DNA from: JAUVYV01 sp964394625
GTDB lineage: Bacteria; Planctomycetota; Phycisphaerae; Sedimentisphaerales; Anaerobacaceae
NCBI GenBank assembly: GCA_964394625.1
Contig: CAYMYK010000102.1
Location: 1 to 10,445, forward strand
DNA: 10,445 nt
Direction of reading: 5' to 3'
Shown here: positions 1 through 6,922 of the stretch, piece by piece
Layout of the letters: the number at the start of each line of letters is the position of its first letter
How positions within the stretch are numbered: the stretch's first letter is position 1
The notes under the pieces: generated by a model
Database searches by the model: none
Told to the model about the DNA's origin: nothing
The model's input: the letters and a program-made list of their open reading frames with translations, nothing else
Translations under genes and position numbers: made by a program

Positions 1-228
1 ATTTTACACCATTTTTCGCCCCTACAACCCGCATATCTTACCCATCTTAACCCCCGAACCGCATTTTAAGCCCAAAAACAGCCCACCCCTCCAAAGTTTT
101 CCGGATTTCGCCCGCTTCTATTAGTTTTTCTTATAGTCCGCCACGGCTAAATTCAGCTACTTCACATTTTCCCCTATGCCTTCTCACCTGCATCCTGAGA
201 AAAACGGTTTATCACCGACTATCTTCAC
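1..228. other. Gene-poor left edge, strongly G-poor on the + strand
   Basis: I see no convincing gene here. The + strand is rich in C, T and A and has very few G residues, especially in the first 120 bases, so the - strand is purine-rich. All frames contain frequent stops between about 120 and 200. One - strand frame is open from an ATG at 34 off the left edge, but only 11 codons are visible, so it cannot be judged. The stretch may be the upstream region of a leftward gene beyond the window. Confidence 0.5.
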
Positions 229-257
229 TTGGTTGGCATAAGTGAGAATCGTATAAT
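229..257 (+). promoter_or_regulatory. Candidate sigma70-type promoter for the small Cys-rich gene
   Basis: A perfect -10 box TATAAT lies at 252-257, with a weak -35 TTGGTT at 229-234 and a 17-base spacer. Transcription would start near 264, giving a leader of about 60 nt before the ATG at 325. The leader can form a CCCC-ACA-GGGG hairpin (269-279) and carries a run of eight T at 299-306. The -10 box is the strong part of this call. Confidence 0.5.
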
Positions 258-324
258 CACTCGGCCAGCCCCACAGGGGACGGCATAGCTAAGTCCGGTT
301 TTTTTTGGCTGTGAGGGAGTAAAA

Positions 325-531
325 ATGAGGCACACGCATACTTGCTGCAGGGAGTGTAAGTGGTGGTCCAAGCTTGCGGAGATGGGGCCGAACGCCAAAA
401 AGGGAGAGTGCCGCAGGTATCCACCTTCGGTTTTTTTCACCGGCCTGGTGTATCACAGCTTTTGTGAGCTGTCCAGACGCGGCTTTCCGGTGACCGAAGA
501 AGATTGCTGGTGCGGCGAAGCGCATTTCTGA
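325..531 (+). CDS. Small Cys-rich protein, putative metal-binding
   Basis: This 68-residue protein has seven cysteines (7, 8, 11, 29, 47, 61, 63). The pattern is CxxCxWW at the N terminus, GECRRYPP in the middle (28-34) and FPVTEEDCWCGE near the C terminus (54-65). The layout CxxC ... GxCRRxPP ... FPxxxxxxWCGE is one I know from many small bacterial and phage proteins of unknown function. The CxxC, C29 and C63 would suit a zinc or iron-sulfur site, but that is inference. A GAGGGAG ribosome site at 312-318 lies six bases before the ATG, and a promoter with a perfect -10 sits upstream, so the gene is well supported despite its size. It converges with the RNase HII-like gene. It has no signal peptide or membrane segment and is probably cytoplasmic. 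Function unknown. Confidence 0.75.
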   Translation: MRHTHTCCRECKWWSKLAEMGPNAKKGECRRYPPSVFFTGLVYHSFCELSRRGFPVTEEDCWCGEAHF

Positions 532-573
532 CGCTCCCGCCGGCACGCTTACACATTAGAAGGGTATTGGCAA

Positions 574-1533
574 TCATCTGCAGCGGATGAGCTGATTGCT
601 GTCGAAGCCGGTGTGCGGAATGGCTGTCTTAATGTCGTCGATAAAACGCAGGCCGTCCTTCCAGTAGCCGGCGGTCGGCTTCAAGCCGGGGCTCAAGGCG
701 ATGAAATATCGATTCATATTATCAATGAGCAGCTCGCGAATATACTTGCTCACCATTGATGCCAGCGAGACGGGCAGAAACCGCCGGTCGGCGGCGACGA
801 CAAAATGCAGGCGCATCTGCTTTTGGCCCGCCCGCAGTTGGTAGCTGCTGAGTTTGCCGCTTTCGGTGATAACTTTCAGCTCGGCTTCGGGAAACATCAG
901 TTGCAGGTACCTGCGATAGTGCGAGCGGCCGCCCTGCCGGTCGATTATAATGTGAAGGTCGTCGCCGCCGAACTTCTCGAAGGCCGACTTTACGAGCTGC
1001 GAGGCGGCTGTGAAAAGAACACGGGCCTTGTTTTTCGCGGTCGATACCATTTTGTTGTAATACGCCACGTCGAGGCACCGGCTGCGCAGCTCCAGCAGGC
1101 GGATTTGATGGGCACGCATATCGTTTGTGAGCAGTGACGAAGCGATTTTCAAATCGGCACTATCGGCGTCGAGCCGGTATTCGCCGGTATGCGCGTACCA
1201 GGGATAACGGCTGAGCCGTTCGAGACAGTCGGGGCACAGTTCGGCGACAAGCCCGGCGAGTGTCTCCGGCTCGGCGCCGAGGCACCGCAGACAGGCCAGG
1301 GCCGTGCGTCGAAGATGTTTTATGCCGACGGCCCGCGAATATGCCTTTTTGCTGTCGGCGATGAACAGCCGGCCTGAAATGCCTTTTCTCGCCTGGCTGA
1401 CGCTTTTGCTCAGTACAGACCACAACTCCGCCTCGAGCAGCTCGTGAGGAAGGGAAAAAACGCTCGAAGAAACGATGAGAGGCCCGAGAATCGGGCCAAA
1501 ACCGGCTTCGTCTATTCCTGCCAGAACCGCCAT
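574..1533 (-). CDS. Divergent ribonuclease HII-like protein
   Basis: Predicted RNase H-fold nuclease of the RNase HII type, which cuts the RNA strand of RNA:DNA hybrids and single ribonucleotides in DNA. Numbered from the ATG at 1533 (319 residues): GIDEAGFGPILGPL (6-19) matches the family opening GIDEAGRGPxxGPV; DSKK (60-63) matches the DSKKL segment; IIIDRQGG (195-202) places the third acid at D198; and VVAADRRFLPVSLASMVSKY (245-264) resembles the late Asp plus ASxxAKxxRD helix, with D249. All four DEDD acids (D8, E9, D198, D249) are therefore present. The usual RNase HII has about 200-220 residues, and the excess lies between positions 64 and 190. A TTG at 1566 would add 11 residues; I prefer the ATG because it places the motif at the usual N-terminal position. 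Whether it replaces or supplements a normal RnhB cannot be told here. Confidence 0.75.
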   Translation of the reverse strand: MAVLAGIDEAGFGPILGPLIVSSSVFSLPHELLEAELWSVLSKSVSQARKGISGRLFIADSKKAYSRAVGIKHLRRTALACLRCLGAEPETLAGLVAELCPDCLERLSRYPWYAHTGEYRLDADSADLKIASSLLTNDMRAHQIRLLELRSRCLDVAYYNKMVSTAKNKARVLFTAASQLVKSAFEKFGGDDLHIIIDRQGGRSHYRRYLQLMFPEAELKVITESGKLSSYQLRAGQKQMRLHFVVAADRRFLPVSLASMVSKYIRELLIDNMNRYFIALSPGLKPTAGYWKDGLRFIDDIKTAIPHTGFDSNQLIRCR

Positions 1534-1665
1534 CTGCTGCAAGGGCCTTTTCTTCCATAAGAACAATGCGTACGCTCAGTGTAAATATACCGGCAGCCGC
1601 AGGAAGTCAAGAGGATGCGGGCGATTTCAACGAATTGGGCAGACATAATTTTTGTGAGTTTGCAC

Positions 1666-1692
1666 TTGACGGCAGGCGGTTTTGCTGATAAT
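1666..1692 (+). promoter_or_regulatory. Possible promoter for the TPR lipoprotein gene
   Basis: TTGACG at 1666-1671 and GATAAT at 1687-1692 match the sigma70 boxes well (5 of 6 each), but the spacer is only 15 bases, shorter than the preferred 17. The leader to the ATG at 1804 would be about 105 nt and contains a weak TGCCG/CGGCA hairpin near 1742-1759. The intergenic gap 1534-1803 shows nothing else. Confidence 0.3.
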
Positions 1693-1803
1693 TGAATTTG
1701 TATCGCGGCACAGGGTTTTCACTTATGCTGCGGAATACGTTTGCCGGCGGCGGTCGGCAGGTGCATCATTGTGAGAATGCTTTGACTTTGAAAGGAGGCC
1801 ATT

Positions 1804-2601
1804 ATGGCAAGGATAATTCTTACAACAACCGTGGTTGTCTTGGTAAATGTGCTCGTCGGCTGCAGGGGAATTGACAGCGGCAGAGGGCAAATAATGCCTG
1901 CCCGCACAAGTACGGTGCTCGGCTCGGCCCCGAGGGTCAGGGTTGCCGGGGCGCGCGAGAGTGATATCGTCGAGCAGATTGCGGTGCATCGCCAGGCGTA
2001 CAGACAGGGGCTTGAACTGCTGTCAGAGCACTACACCAAGGCCGGCGACAATATGAAACTGAACTGGGCCGAGAAGGAGCTCAGGGCTTTGAATGCCATA
2101 CCGCAGTATAATTACATAATCGAGGCGCAGGCACAGGGGCCCCGGCTGAAAGCAACAACGTCAATTGCGGAGGCCGACTACCTTTATAACGATGCGCTTC
2201 GAATGGAAAAACAGGCCGGCCAACTGATGGTCGTAAAGGATGAGAAGCTGCTTCGACTTGCCCTGGACAAGTACAATCAGCTGATACGCAAATATCCTTC
2301 GAGCGATAAGATTGACGACGCGGCCTTTCACGCGGCGGCGATTTACGAGCATTTCAAGGACTATACGATAGCGGTTTTGTACTACCAGAGGACATACCAG
2401 TGGGACCCCGAAACGATTTACCCGGCGAAGTTCAAGGCGGCATTTGCCCTCGACAGGTTCCTGCACCGAAGGGCCGAGGCGCTTCAGCTCTATGAGCAGG
2501 CGGTGGAGCAAATCCAAAGGGCGGGCCAGCACCGGGAGTGGCAGGGATTTGCAGAAAAGCGTATTCGGGAACTGAAAGGCACTGACGAACAGCAGAAATA
2601 G
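1804..2601 (+). CDS. Lipoprotein with TPR-like helical repeats
   Basis: A 265-residue exported lipoprotein of unknown function. The N terminus has a short hydrophobic stretch (4-18) followed by LVGC, a good lipobox, so Cys20 would be lipidated after cleavage by signal peptidase II. After a polar linker, residues about 120-255 are helical with TPR character: alternating small and aromatic residues such as ALDKYNQLIRKYPSS (153-167), DDAAFHAAAIYEHFKDY (171-187) and AVLYYQRTYQWDP (190-202). The style recalls BamD/YbgF-like outer-membrane assembly lipoproteins, but I cannot assign it to either. The start is set by a full AAAGGAGG ribosome site six to seven bases before the ATG. It is followed by a hairpin and then tilS in the same direction, so read-through into tilS is possible. 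A scaffold or assembly role in the envelope is inference. Confidence 0.75.
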   Translation: MARIILTTTVVVLVNVLVGCRGIDSGRGQIMPARTSTVLGSAPRVRVAGARESDIVEQIAVHRQAYRQGLELLSEHYTKAGDNMKLNWAEKELRALNAIPQYNYIIEAQAQGPRLKATTSIAEADYLYNDALRMEKQAGQLMVVKDEKLLRLALDKYNQLIRKYPSSDKIDDAAFHAAAIYEHFKDYTIAVLYYQRTYQWDPETIYPAKFKAAFALDRFLHRRAEALQLYEQAVEQIQRAGQHREWQGFAEKRIRELKGTDEQQK

Positions 2602-2636
2602 CGGTGGCTGAAAGGCCGATTATGTTTAGATGGTGA

Positions 2637-2668
2637 CGGGCCTGGCGGGATGTCAGGCCCGGTTCTTT
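2637..2668 (+). terminator. Hairpin, possible weak terminator or attenuator before tilS
   Basis: CGGGCCTG (2637-2644) pairs perfectly with CAGGCCCG (2654-2661) around a 9-base loop and is followed by GTTCTTTAT. The T run is broken, so as a Rho-independent terminator it would be leaky. It sits 35 bases after the lipoprotein stop and 17 before the tilS start codon, where it could also affect tilS translation. Confidence 0.4.
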
Positions 2669-2678
2669 ATGAGCGCAG

Positions 2679-4115
2679 ATGCTGACGCGATTCGAAAGAA
2701 GGATAGCGGAATTTGTCCGCTCGCAACGGATTTTCGAGCCGGCGGATAAGGTTTTGTTGGCCGTTTCCGGCGGAGCGGACTCGACGGCGCTTCTGTATGC
2801 TATGTGCGCCTTGAGAAAAGAGGGACACCTGCCGGCAGAGATGGTCTGTGCGCATATCAATCATCAGTTGAGAGCGGCCCAGGCGGACGGCGACGAGCGT
2901 TTTGTCGTCGGGCAGTGTGAAAAGTTGGGGCTGGAGGTGGCGACACACAGCATAGATGTGAAGGGCTTTGCCCGGCGGCAGGGGATGTCCATCGAGACCG
3001 CGGCCAGAAAACTGCGATACGAATGTCTTTTGGAAATTGCGCATAATAAGGCGTGCCGCTGTGTGGCGACGGCGCATCAAAAGGATGACAACGCCGAGAC
3101 AATAATTCAGCGATTGGCCCGCGGGACGGGCTTTCGCGGCTTGGGCGGTATCCGGCCTGTTCGGATGTTCGGTGAGATTCGCATTGCTCGGCCTCTGCTG
3201 TGCGCAGGCCGCGCAGAAATCGAGCGGTACCTGCAGCAGCTTGGTATAGAGTGGCGGCGGGACAGGACAAACGAGGACGTAAGCTATCGGCGGAACTTTA
3301 TTCGCCATCGCCTGCTGCCGGAGCTGCAGAACGGCTGCAGCGGGGACATTGCAGAAGAATTGAACGAGCTTTCAGATGCAGCGAGGAGATTTTACGCACT
3401 TGTCTGCAGGGCCGCCGATGAGCTGTTGGCACGGAGCGGCCGGCGCAGTGGAGAGGAATTTGCGTTCGACTGCGGGAAGTTTTCGGCCCAGCCAAAGCCG
3501 GTGCGAGTCGAGCTGATTCGCCGGGCGATGGGCCTGCTCGGCGGCGGAGAAGGCGCCCTGACCGCCGAACATTTCGAGAAGGTGATGAAACTCGCGGAGA
3601 ACACCGGCAGCGGCAGGCGAATAGAGCTGCCGGGCGGTTTTTTGGCACAGCGAGAGTATGAAAAACTTGTCTTCAAAAGAAAAATTGTCCCCCGTGCCTG
3701 GGCAAACCGGAACGAAGAGACGGTTATCAGGGTTCCCGGCCGGTCGAAGTTTGCAAATTATGTTGTCGATGCCGGCATTGCGGAGTTTAGCGAAGAGAGG
3801 TTCGCCGATTTCAAAAAGCACAAGGCAGGCCGTACAGAGTGGTTTGATTTTGCCAAGCTCCGGCTGCCATTAACAGTCAGACACAGACGGGCGGGCGATA
3901 AGTTTTGGCCGCTGTCCATAGCTGGCGAAAAAAGGATTGGCAAGTTCTTAACGGCGCAAAAGGTAAAGCGACGGGTAAGGGAAAAAGTTCTTGTGATTGA
4001 GGACGCAGAGAAGATAATTTGGGTCTGGCCCGTTCGGATGAGCGAGCAGGCGAAAATAGATAAGCGGACGAAGAAGGTTGTGCGGCTGGAAGTCACCGAA
4101 TCGAGCGTGGATTAG
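2679..4115 (+). CDS. tilS: tRNA(Ile)-lysidine synthase
   Basis: TilS converts C34 of the CAU-anticodon tRNA(Ile) to lysidine with ATP and lysine, so the tRNA reads AUA and is charged with isoleucine. It is a cytoplasmic, normally essential enzyme. The PP-loop SGGADS is at 30-35. The family segments HINHQLR (59-65), TAHQKDDNAET (131-141, usually TAHHxDDQxET) and RLARGTGFRGLGGI (145-158) follow, then a DRTNEDxxYxRNxIRxxLLP-type segment. The C-terminal substrate-binding region has RHRRAGDKFWPL followed by GEKRIGKFLTAQKV. The length of 478 residues is slightly above the usual 430-470. An in-frame stop at 2670-2672 excludes an earlier start. No clear ribosome site precedes the ATG. The 17-base gap to the sulfatase suggests co-transcription. 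The Q and N changes in the TAHH/DDQ motif are conservative, and I expect an active enzyme. Confidence 0.95.
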   Translation: MLTRFERRIAEFVRSQRIFEPADKVLLAVSGGADSTALLYAMCALRKEGHLPAEMVCAHINHQLRAAQADGDERFVVGQCEKLGLEVATHSIDVKGFARRQGMSIETAARKLRYECLLEIAHNKACRCVATAHQKDDNAETIIQRLARGTGFRGLGGIRPVRMFGEIRIARPLLCAGRAEIERYLQQLGIEWRRDRTNEDVSYRRNFIRHRLLPELQNGCSGDIAEELNELSDAARRFYALVCRAADELLARSGRRSGEEFAFDCGKFSAQPKPVRVELIRRAMGLLGGGEGALTAEHFEKVMKLAENTGSGRRIELPGGFLAQREYEKLVFKRKIVPRAWANRNEETVIRVPGRSKFANYVVDAGIAEFSEERFADFKKHKAGRTEWFDFAKLRLPLTVRHRRAGDKFWPLSIAGEKRIGKFLTAQKVKRRVREKVLVIEDAEKIIWVWPVRMSEQAKIDKRTKKVVRLEVTESSVD

Positions 4116-4132
4116 TTTGAAAGGCACTGAAG

Positions 4133-5641
4133 ATGAGGAAAAGTGTACATACGCGTCGAGGGTTTTTGAAGGCAGCGGGTGTCAGTGCGGTGTCGCTGGC
4201 TTTTGGCCGATGTGCGAGCGGAACGGGATTGTCGGGTGGCGGCAAGAGGCGGCCGAACATATTGTTTGCGATAGCGGATGACTGGTCCTGGCCGCACGCG
4301 AGTATCGCCGGGGATAAGGTTGTCAAGACGCCAACCTTTGACCGTATCGCTCGCGAGGGGGTGACGTTCACGAATGCGTATGTGTCGGCGCCATCGTGTA
4401 CGCCTTCACGGGGTGCGATTTTGACGGGGCAATATCATTGGCGGCTGGAAGAGGGGGCGGATCTGTGGAGCGAGCTGAAACCGAAGTTCGATGTTTATCC
4501 GGATTTGCTCGAGCAGGCCGGTTATTATGTCGGCTTTACAAAAAAGGGCTGGGGGCCGGGCGATTTCAAGGCGGGCGGGCGCAAGCGCAACCCTGCAGGA
4601 AAACACTACAAAGACTTCGGGCGATTTATGAGCGCCAGGCCCGAAGGCAAGCCGTTCTGCTTCTGGTTCGGCAGCTATGACCCGCACCGGGCTTACAAAT
4701 GGCAAAGCGGCGTCAACAGCGGTATGCGCCTCGAAGACGTACAGGTGCCGGGCTGCCTGCCGGACTGCGAAACGGTGCGCAAGGACATCTGCGATTACTA
4801 CTTCGAGGTGCAGCGGTTCGACCGCGATTTTGGACAGATTGTAGCGGCGCTGGAAAAAATTGGTGAGCTTGATAATACGCTGGTCGTTGTAACCGGTGAT
4901 AACGGAATGCCATTCCCGCGTTGCAAGGCGACGCTGTACGATTTGGGCACTCGTGTGCCTCTTGCGGTGCGGTGGCCGGTTTCTGTCAAAGGTGGCAGAG
5001 TTGTCGAGGATTTTGTGTCTCTGGCGGATGTGGCGCCGACGTTTTTAGAGTCGGCGGGACTGAAGCCGCCCGCAGCGATGACGGCAAAAAGTTTCCTGGA
5101 TGTTCTCACCTCGGAAAAAGCCGGCCGGGTTGACCCGAAGCGCAGGTTTGTATTGACCGGCAAAGAAAGACACGCCTGGTGCCGCAGGGGTGGGCTGGGC
5201 TACCCGCAGCGGGCAATACGGACACACGACTACCTGTATATTCGCAACTTTGAGCCGGACCGCTGGCCCGCGGGCGAGCCGGACGATAAGCGGATTTATC
5301 CGCTTGGGTATGGGGACACCGATGCGGCGCCGTCAAAGACGTATATGTTGGAGCATAAAGACGACAAGAACGTGAAACGGCTGTTTGATCTCGCATTTTT
5401 AAAACGCCCGTCCGAGGAGCTTTATGATTTGAAAAAAGACCCGGACCAGCTTAACGACGTTGCGGACAAGCCGGAGTATGCGGATGCAAAAGCGGCGATA
5501 GCGAAGGCCCTGATGAATGAACTAACCGCTGCGAGAGACCCGCGGGCACTGGGCAAAGGCGATATTTTCGACGGATATCGATATTTCGGAACAACGGTTG
5601 AGGGGCGGAAGCCGCCTTTGATACCCGGCAGGGATATGTGA
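4133..5641 (+). CDS. Tat-exported sulfatase, heparan N-sulfatase (SGSH)-like
   Basis: A type I sulfatase of 502 residues that hydrolyses sulfate esters or sulfamates. The N terminus has RRGFLKAAG (8-16), a twin-arginine signal, so the folded protein is probably exported. NILFAIADDW (42-51) supplies the metal aspartates D49 and D50. SCTPSRG (88-94) is the CxPSR motif, whose Cys89 is oxidised to formylglycine. SYDPHR (181-186), TGDNG (254-258, D256/N257) and the MPFPRCKATLYDLGTR region (259-274) complete the active site. The DNGxPFP...LY...GT arrangement and YDPHR resemble human sulfamidase SGSH and its bacterial relatives more than arylsulfatase A, so a sulfated glycan such as heparan-like polymer is a likely substrate class (inference). 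A GAAAGG ribosome site at 4119-4124 fixes the start. No maturase gene lies nearby, so formylglycine formation must be supplied elsewhere. A C-terminal LYDLKKDPDQLNDVAD segment is typical of the family. Confidence 0.92.
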   Translation: MRKSVHTRRGFLKAAGVSAVSLAFGRCASGTGLSGGGKRRPNILFAIADDWSWPHASIAGDKVVKTPTFDRIAREGVTFTNAYVSAPSCTPSRGAILTGQYHWRLEEGADLWSELKPKFDVYPDLLEQAGYYVGFTKKGWGPGDFKAGGRKRNPAGKHYKDFGRFMSARPEGKPFCFWFGSYDPHRAYKWQSGVNSGMRLEDVQVPGCLPDCETVRKDICDYYFEVQRFDRDFGQIVAALEKIGELDNTLVVVTGDNGMPFPRCKATLYDLGTRVPLAVRWPVSVKGGRVVEDFVSLADVAPTFLESAGLKPPAAMTAKSFLDVLTSEKAGRVDPKRRFVLTGKERHAWCRRGGLGYPQRAIRTHDYLYIRNFEPDRWPAGEPDDKRIYPLGYGDTDAAPSKTYMLEHKDDKNVKRLFDLAFLKRPSEELYDLKKDPDQLNDVADKPEYADAKAAIAKALMNELTAARDPRALGKGDIFDGYRYFGTTVEGRKPPLIPGRDM

Positions 5642-5647
5642 GAGAAT

Positions 5648-5675
5648 GGATTATTGATAAAGGACTATTGATTAT
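5648..5675. repeat. Two imperfect 14-bp tandem repeats after the sulfatase gene
   Basis: GGATTATTGATAAA (5648-5661) is followed directly by GGACTATTGATTAT (5662-5675), identical at 11 of 14 positions. Short ATTGAT-type runs like this are common in intergenic DNA of this bacterial group as I remember it. The rest of the 5642-5826 gap shows a GC-rich block and then an AT-rich block, with no clear terminator or promoter. Confidence 0.4.
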
Positions 5676-5826
5676 TTGCGGGCGGTGGCCGGCGCGAGGG
5701 CGTAGAAAAATGGGACCGAAACGCAAAAAGAGGCAATAAAAATAGGTGGGGATCCGTCTAAGCTTTTTTATGGTTCTGTTTTGTTTTTCGGCGTATTTTG
5801 ACAATTTTTTTGAGGAGAAGTAAGCT

Positions 5827-6825
5827 ATGAATAAGAAATCAATTCAAAAAGCCATTATGCCGGCGGTACTGCTGCTGTGCGTATTGGGGCCTGTGGCGGG
5901 TGTTTTTGGTGAGGAAGGCATCACGGGTGACTGGGAATTCAAGATGACGTTTGGCGAGCGTGAGATTACGGCGAAGGTGAGCTTCGTACAGAACGCCGAC
6001 GGGACACTATCGGGTACCTGGACGAGCCGTCGGGGTGCCAGAGAGCTTTCTGACGTGAAGTTCGAGGACGGCAAGGTGAGTTTCGTGCGTTCGTTTAGTC
6101 GGCAGGACCGTGAGTTCAAGATGACGTACTCAGGGACCGTCGAAGGCGGCACAATTAAAGGAACGATATCGAGCGAACGAGGCGAGTCGCCGTTCGAGGC
6201 GGTTCGGATAGTCGGGCCGGAAGCGGTGATTGGCGAGTGGAATATGAAACTGAAGATGGGAGAGCGGCAGTTCGAGAGCAAGCTCGTAATCTCGAAAAAT
6301 GCCGACGGCTCGCTTTCGGGACAATGGCTCAGCGACTACGGCGAGCATGTGGTCAGCGACGTGAAGTTCGAGAACGGCAAGCTTACTTTCAATCGCAAGA
6401 GCAAGCTCGGCGAGCGCGAATGGGAATCGAGCTTCGAGGGTACGGTTGAAGGCAATCAGCTAAAGGGTGCAATCAAAAGCGAGCGGGGTGAGATAGAGGC
6501 CAACGGGACCAAGGCCGGTGCGGACATCTTTGGCAAGTGGGAGCTGACAACGACCTCCGAAAGAGGGACGCGGACGCGGATTCTGACGATAAACGAAGAT
6601 ATGACCGGGACGTATCAGATGCGCAACAGAGATGTTCCCGTCAAGGACCTGAAGGTCGAAGGAAACAAGTTAAGCTTCAAGGTCGAGATGACCTTTAACG
6701 AGCGAAGTTTCGAGATAGACTTCAAGGCCGAGATTGACGGGGATACGCTTAAGGGTGAGAGCACAACGGCCAGAGGGACTCGTGAGTTTACGGGCAAGAG
6801 GGTTGTCGCAGAACCGGGCGAGTAG
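5827..6825 (+). CDS. Exported protein with three lipocalin-like beta-rich repeats
   Basis: A 332-residue protein with a classical Sec signal peptide (basic MNKK, hydrophobic 10-27, likely cleavage near VFG-EE at 28-29). The mature part is three homologous units at about 32-129, 134-228 and 234-325. Each opens with GxW (GDWEFKM, GEWNMKL, GKWELTT). Each then has an ADGxLSGxW-type strand turn, the strand DVKFEDGKVSF or its equivalents (DVKFENGKLTF, DLKVEGNKLSF), and closes with a GTVEGxxxKG-type segment (DIDGDTLKG-like in unit 3) followed by SERG or TARG. Alternating polar and hydrophobic residues point to antiparallel beta strands, as in small lipocalin-like barrels. I recognise the style but no characterised family, so no function is assigned; ligand binding is inference. 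A GAGGAG ribosome site at 5812-5817 supports the start. The gene ends at the shared terminator at 6860-6895. Confidence 0.8.
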   Translation: MNKKSIQKAIMPAVLLLCVLGPVAGVFGEEGITGDWEFKMTFGEREITAKVSFVQNADGTLSGTWTSRRGARELSDVKFEDGKVSFVRSFSRQDREFKMTYSGTVEGGTIKGTISSERGESPFEAVRIVGPEAVIGEWNMKLKMGERQFESKLVISKNADGSLSGQWLSDYGEHVVSDVKFENGKLTFNRKSKLGEREWESSFEGTVEGNQLKGAIKSERGEIEANGTKAGADIFGKWELTTTSERGTRTRILTINEDMTGTYQMRNRDVPVKDLKVEGNKLSFKVEMTFNERSFEIDFKAEIDGDTLKGESTTARGTREFTGKRVVAEPGE

Positions 6826-6859
6826 CCGATAACTTTTGGCAAGCTTGGCAGTGAAATCA

Positions 6860-6895
6860 AAAGGTGCTGCGGGCTTAAATGCCCGCAGCACCTTT
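6860..6895. terminator. Bidirectional Rho-independent terminator
   Basis: A perfect 15-bp stem (6860-6874 with 6881-6895) closes a 6-base loop, TTAAAT. The core GGTGCTGCGGGC is flanked by an A run on the left and TTT on the right, so a U tract follows the hairpin on either strand. It lies 34 bases after the stop of the repeat protein (+) and 27 bases beyond the stop of the peptidase gene (-), as expected for convergent genes sharing one terminator. Confidence 0.85.
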
Positions 6896-6922
6896 GCTGT
6901 TGTCGTATATCCGCCATCGTCG

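Noticed and set aside
1..34. Start of a - strand gene at 34 running off the left edge
   Set aside because: Only 11 codons are visible and the ribosome site is poor, so it cannot be supported as a gene.
276..306. GGAC/GTCC plus T run as a terminator of an upstream gene
   Set aside because: The stem has only four base pairs and no upstream + strand gene exists in the window, so it is mentioned only as a possible leader structure.
225..546. Two open frames on the - strand opposite the small Cys-rich gene
   Set aside because: They have no ribosome site or recognisable motif, and the + strand gene has promoter, ribosome site and a family pattern.
2669..2680. ATG at 2669 as the tilS start
   Set aside because: It is in a different frame, and a TGA at 2670-2672 blocks any earlier in-frame start.
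4396..5396. Several 60-120 codon open frames inside the sulfatase gene on both strands
   Set aside because: Their products are compositionally odd, rich in Arg, Pro and Ser, and lack motifs. They are frame shadows of a GC-rich gene.
5451..5804. Open frame on the - strand across the sulfatase end and the intergenic repeat
   Set aside because: Part of its translation comes from the ATTGAT-type repeat, giving a low-complexity IINSPLSIIHS run, and the rest is antisense to the sulfatase.
5798..5826. TTGACA at 5798-5803 as a -35 box for the repeat protein
   Set aside because: A -10 box at the normal distance would fall at about 5821, next to the start codon, leaving no room for the ribosome site at 5812-5817.
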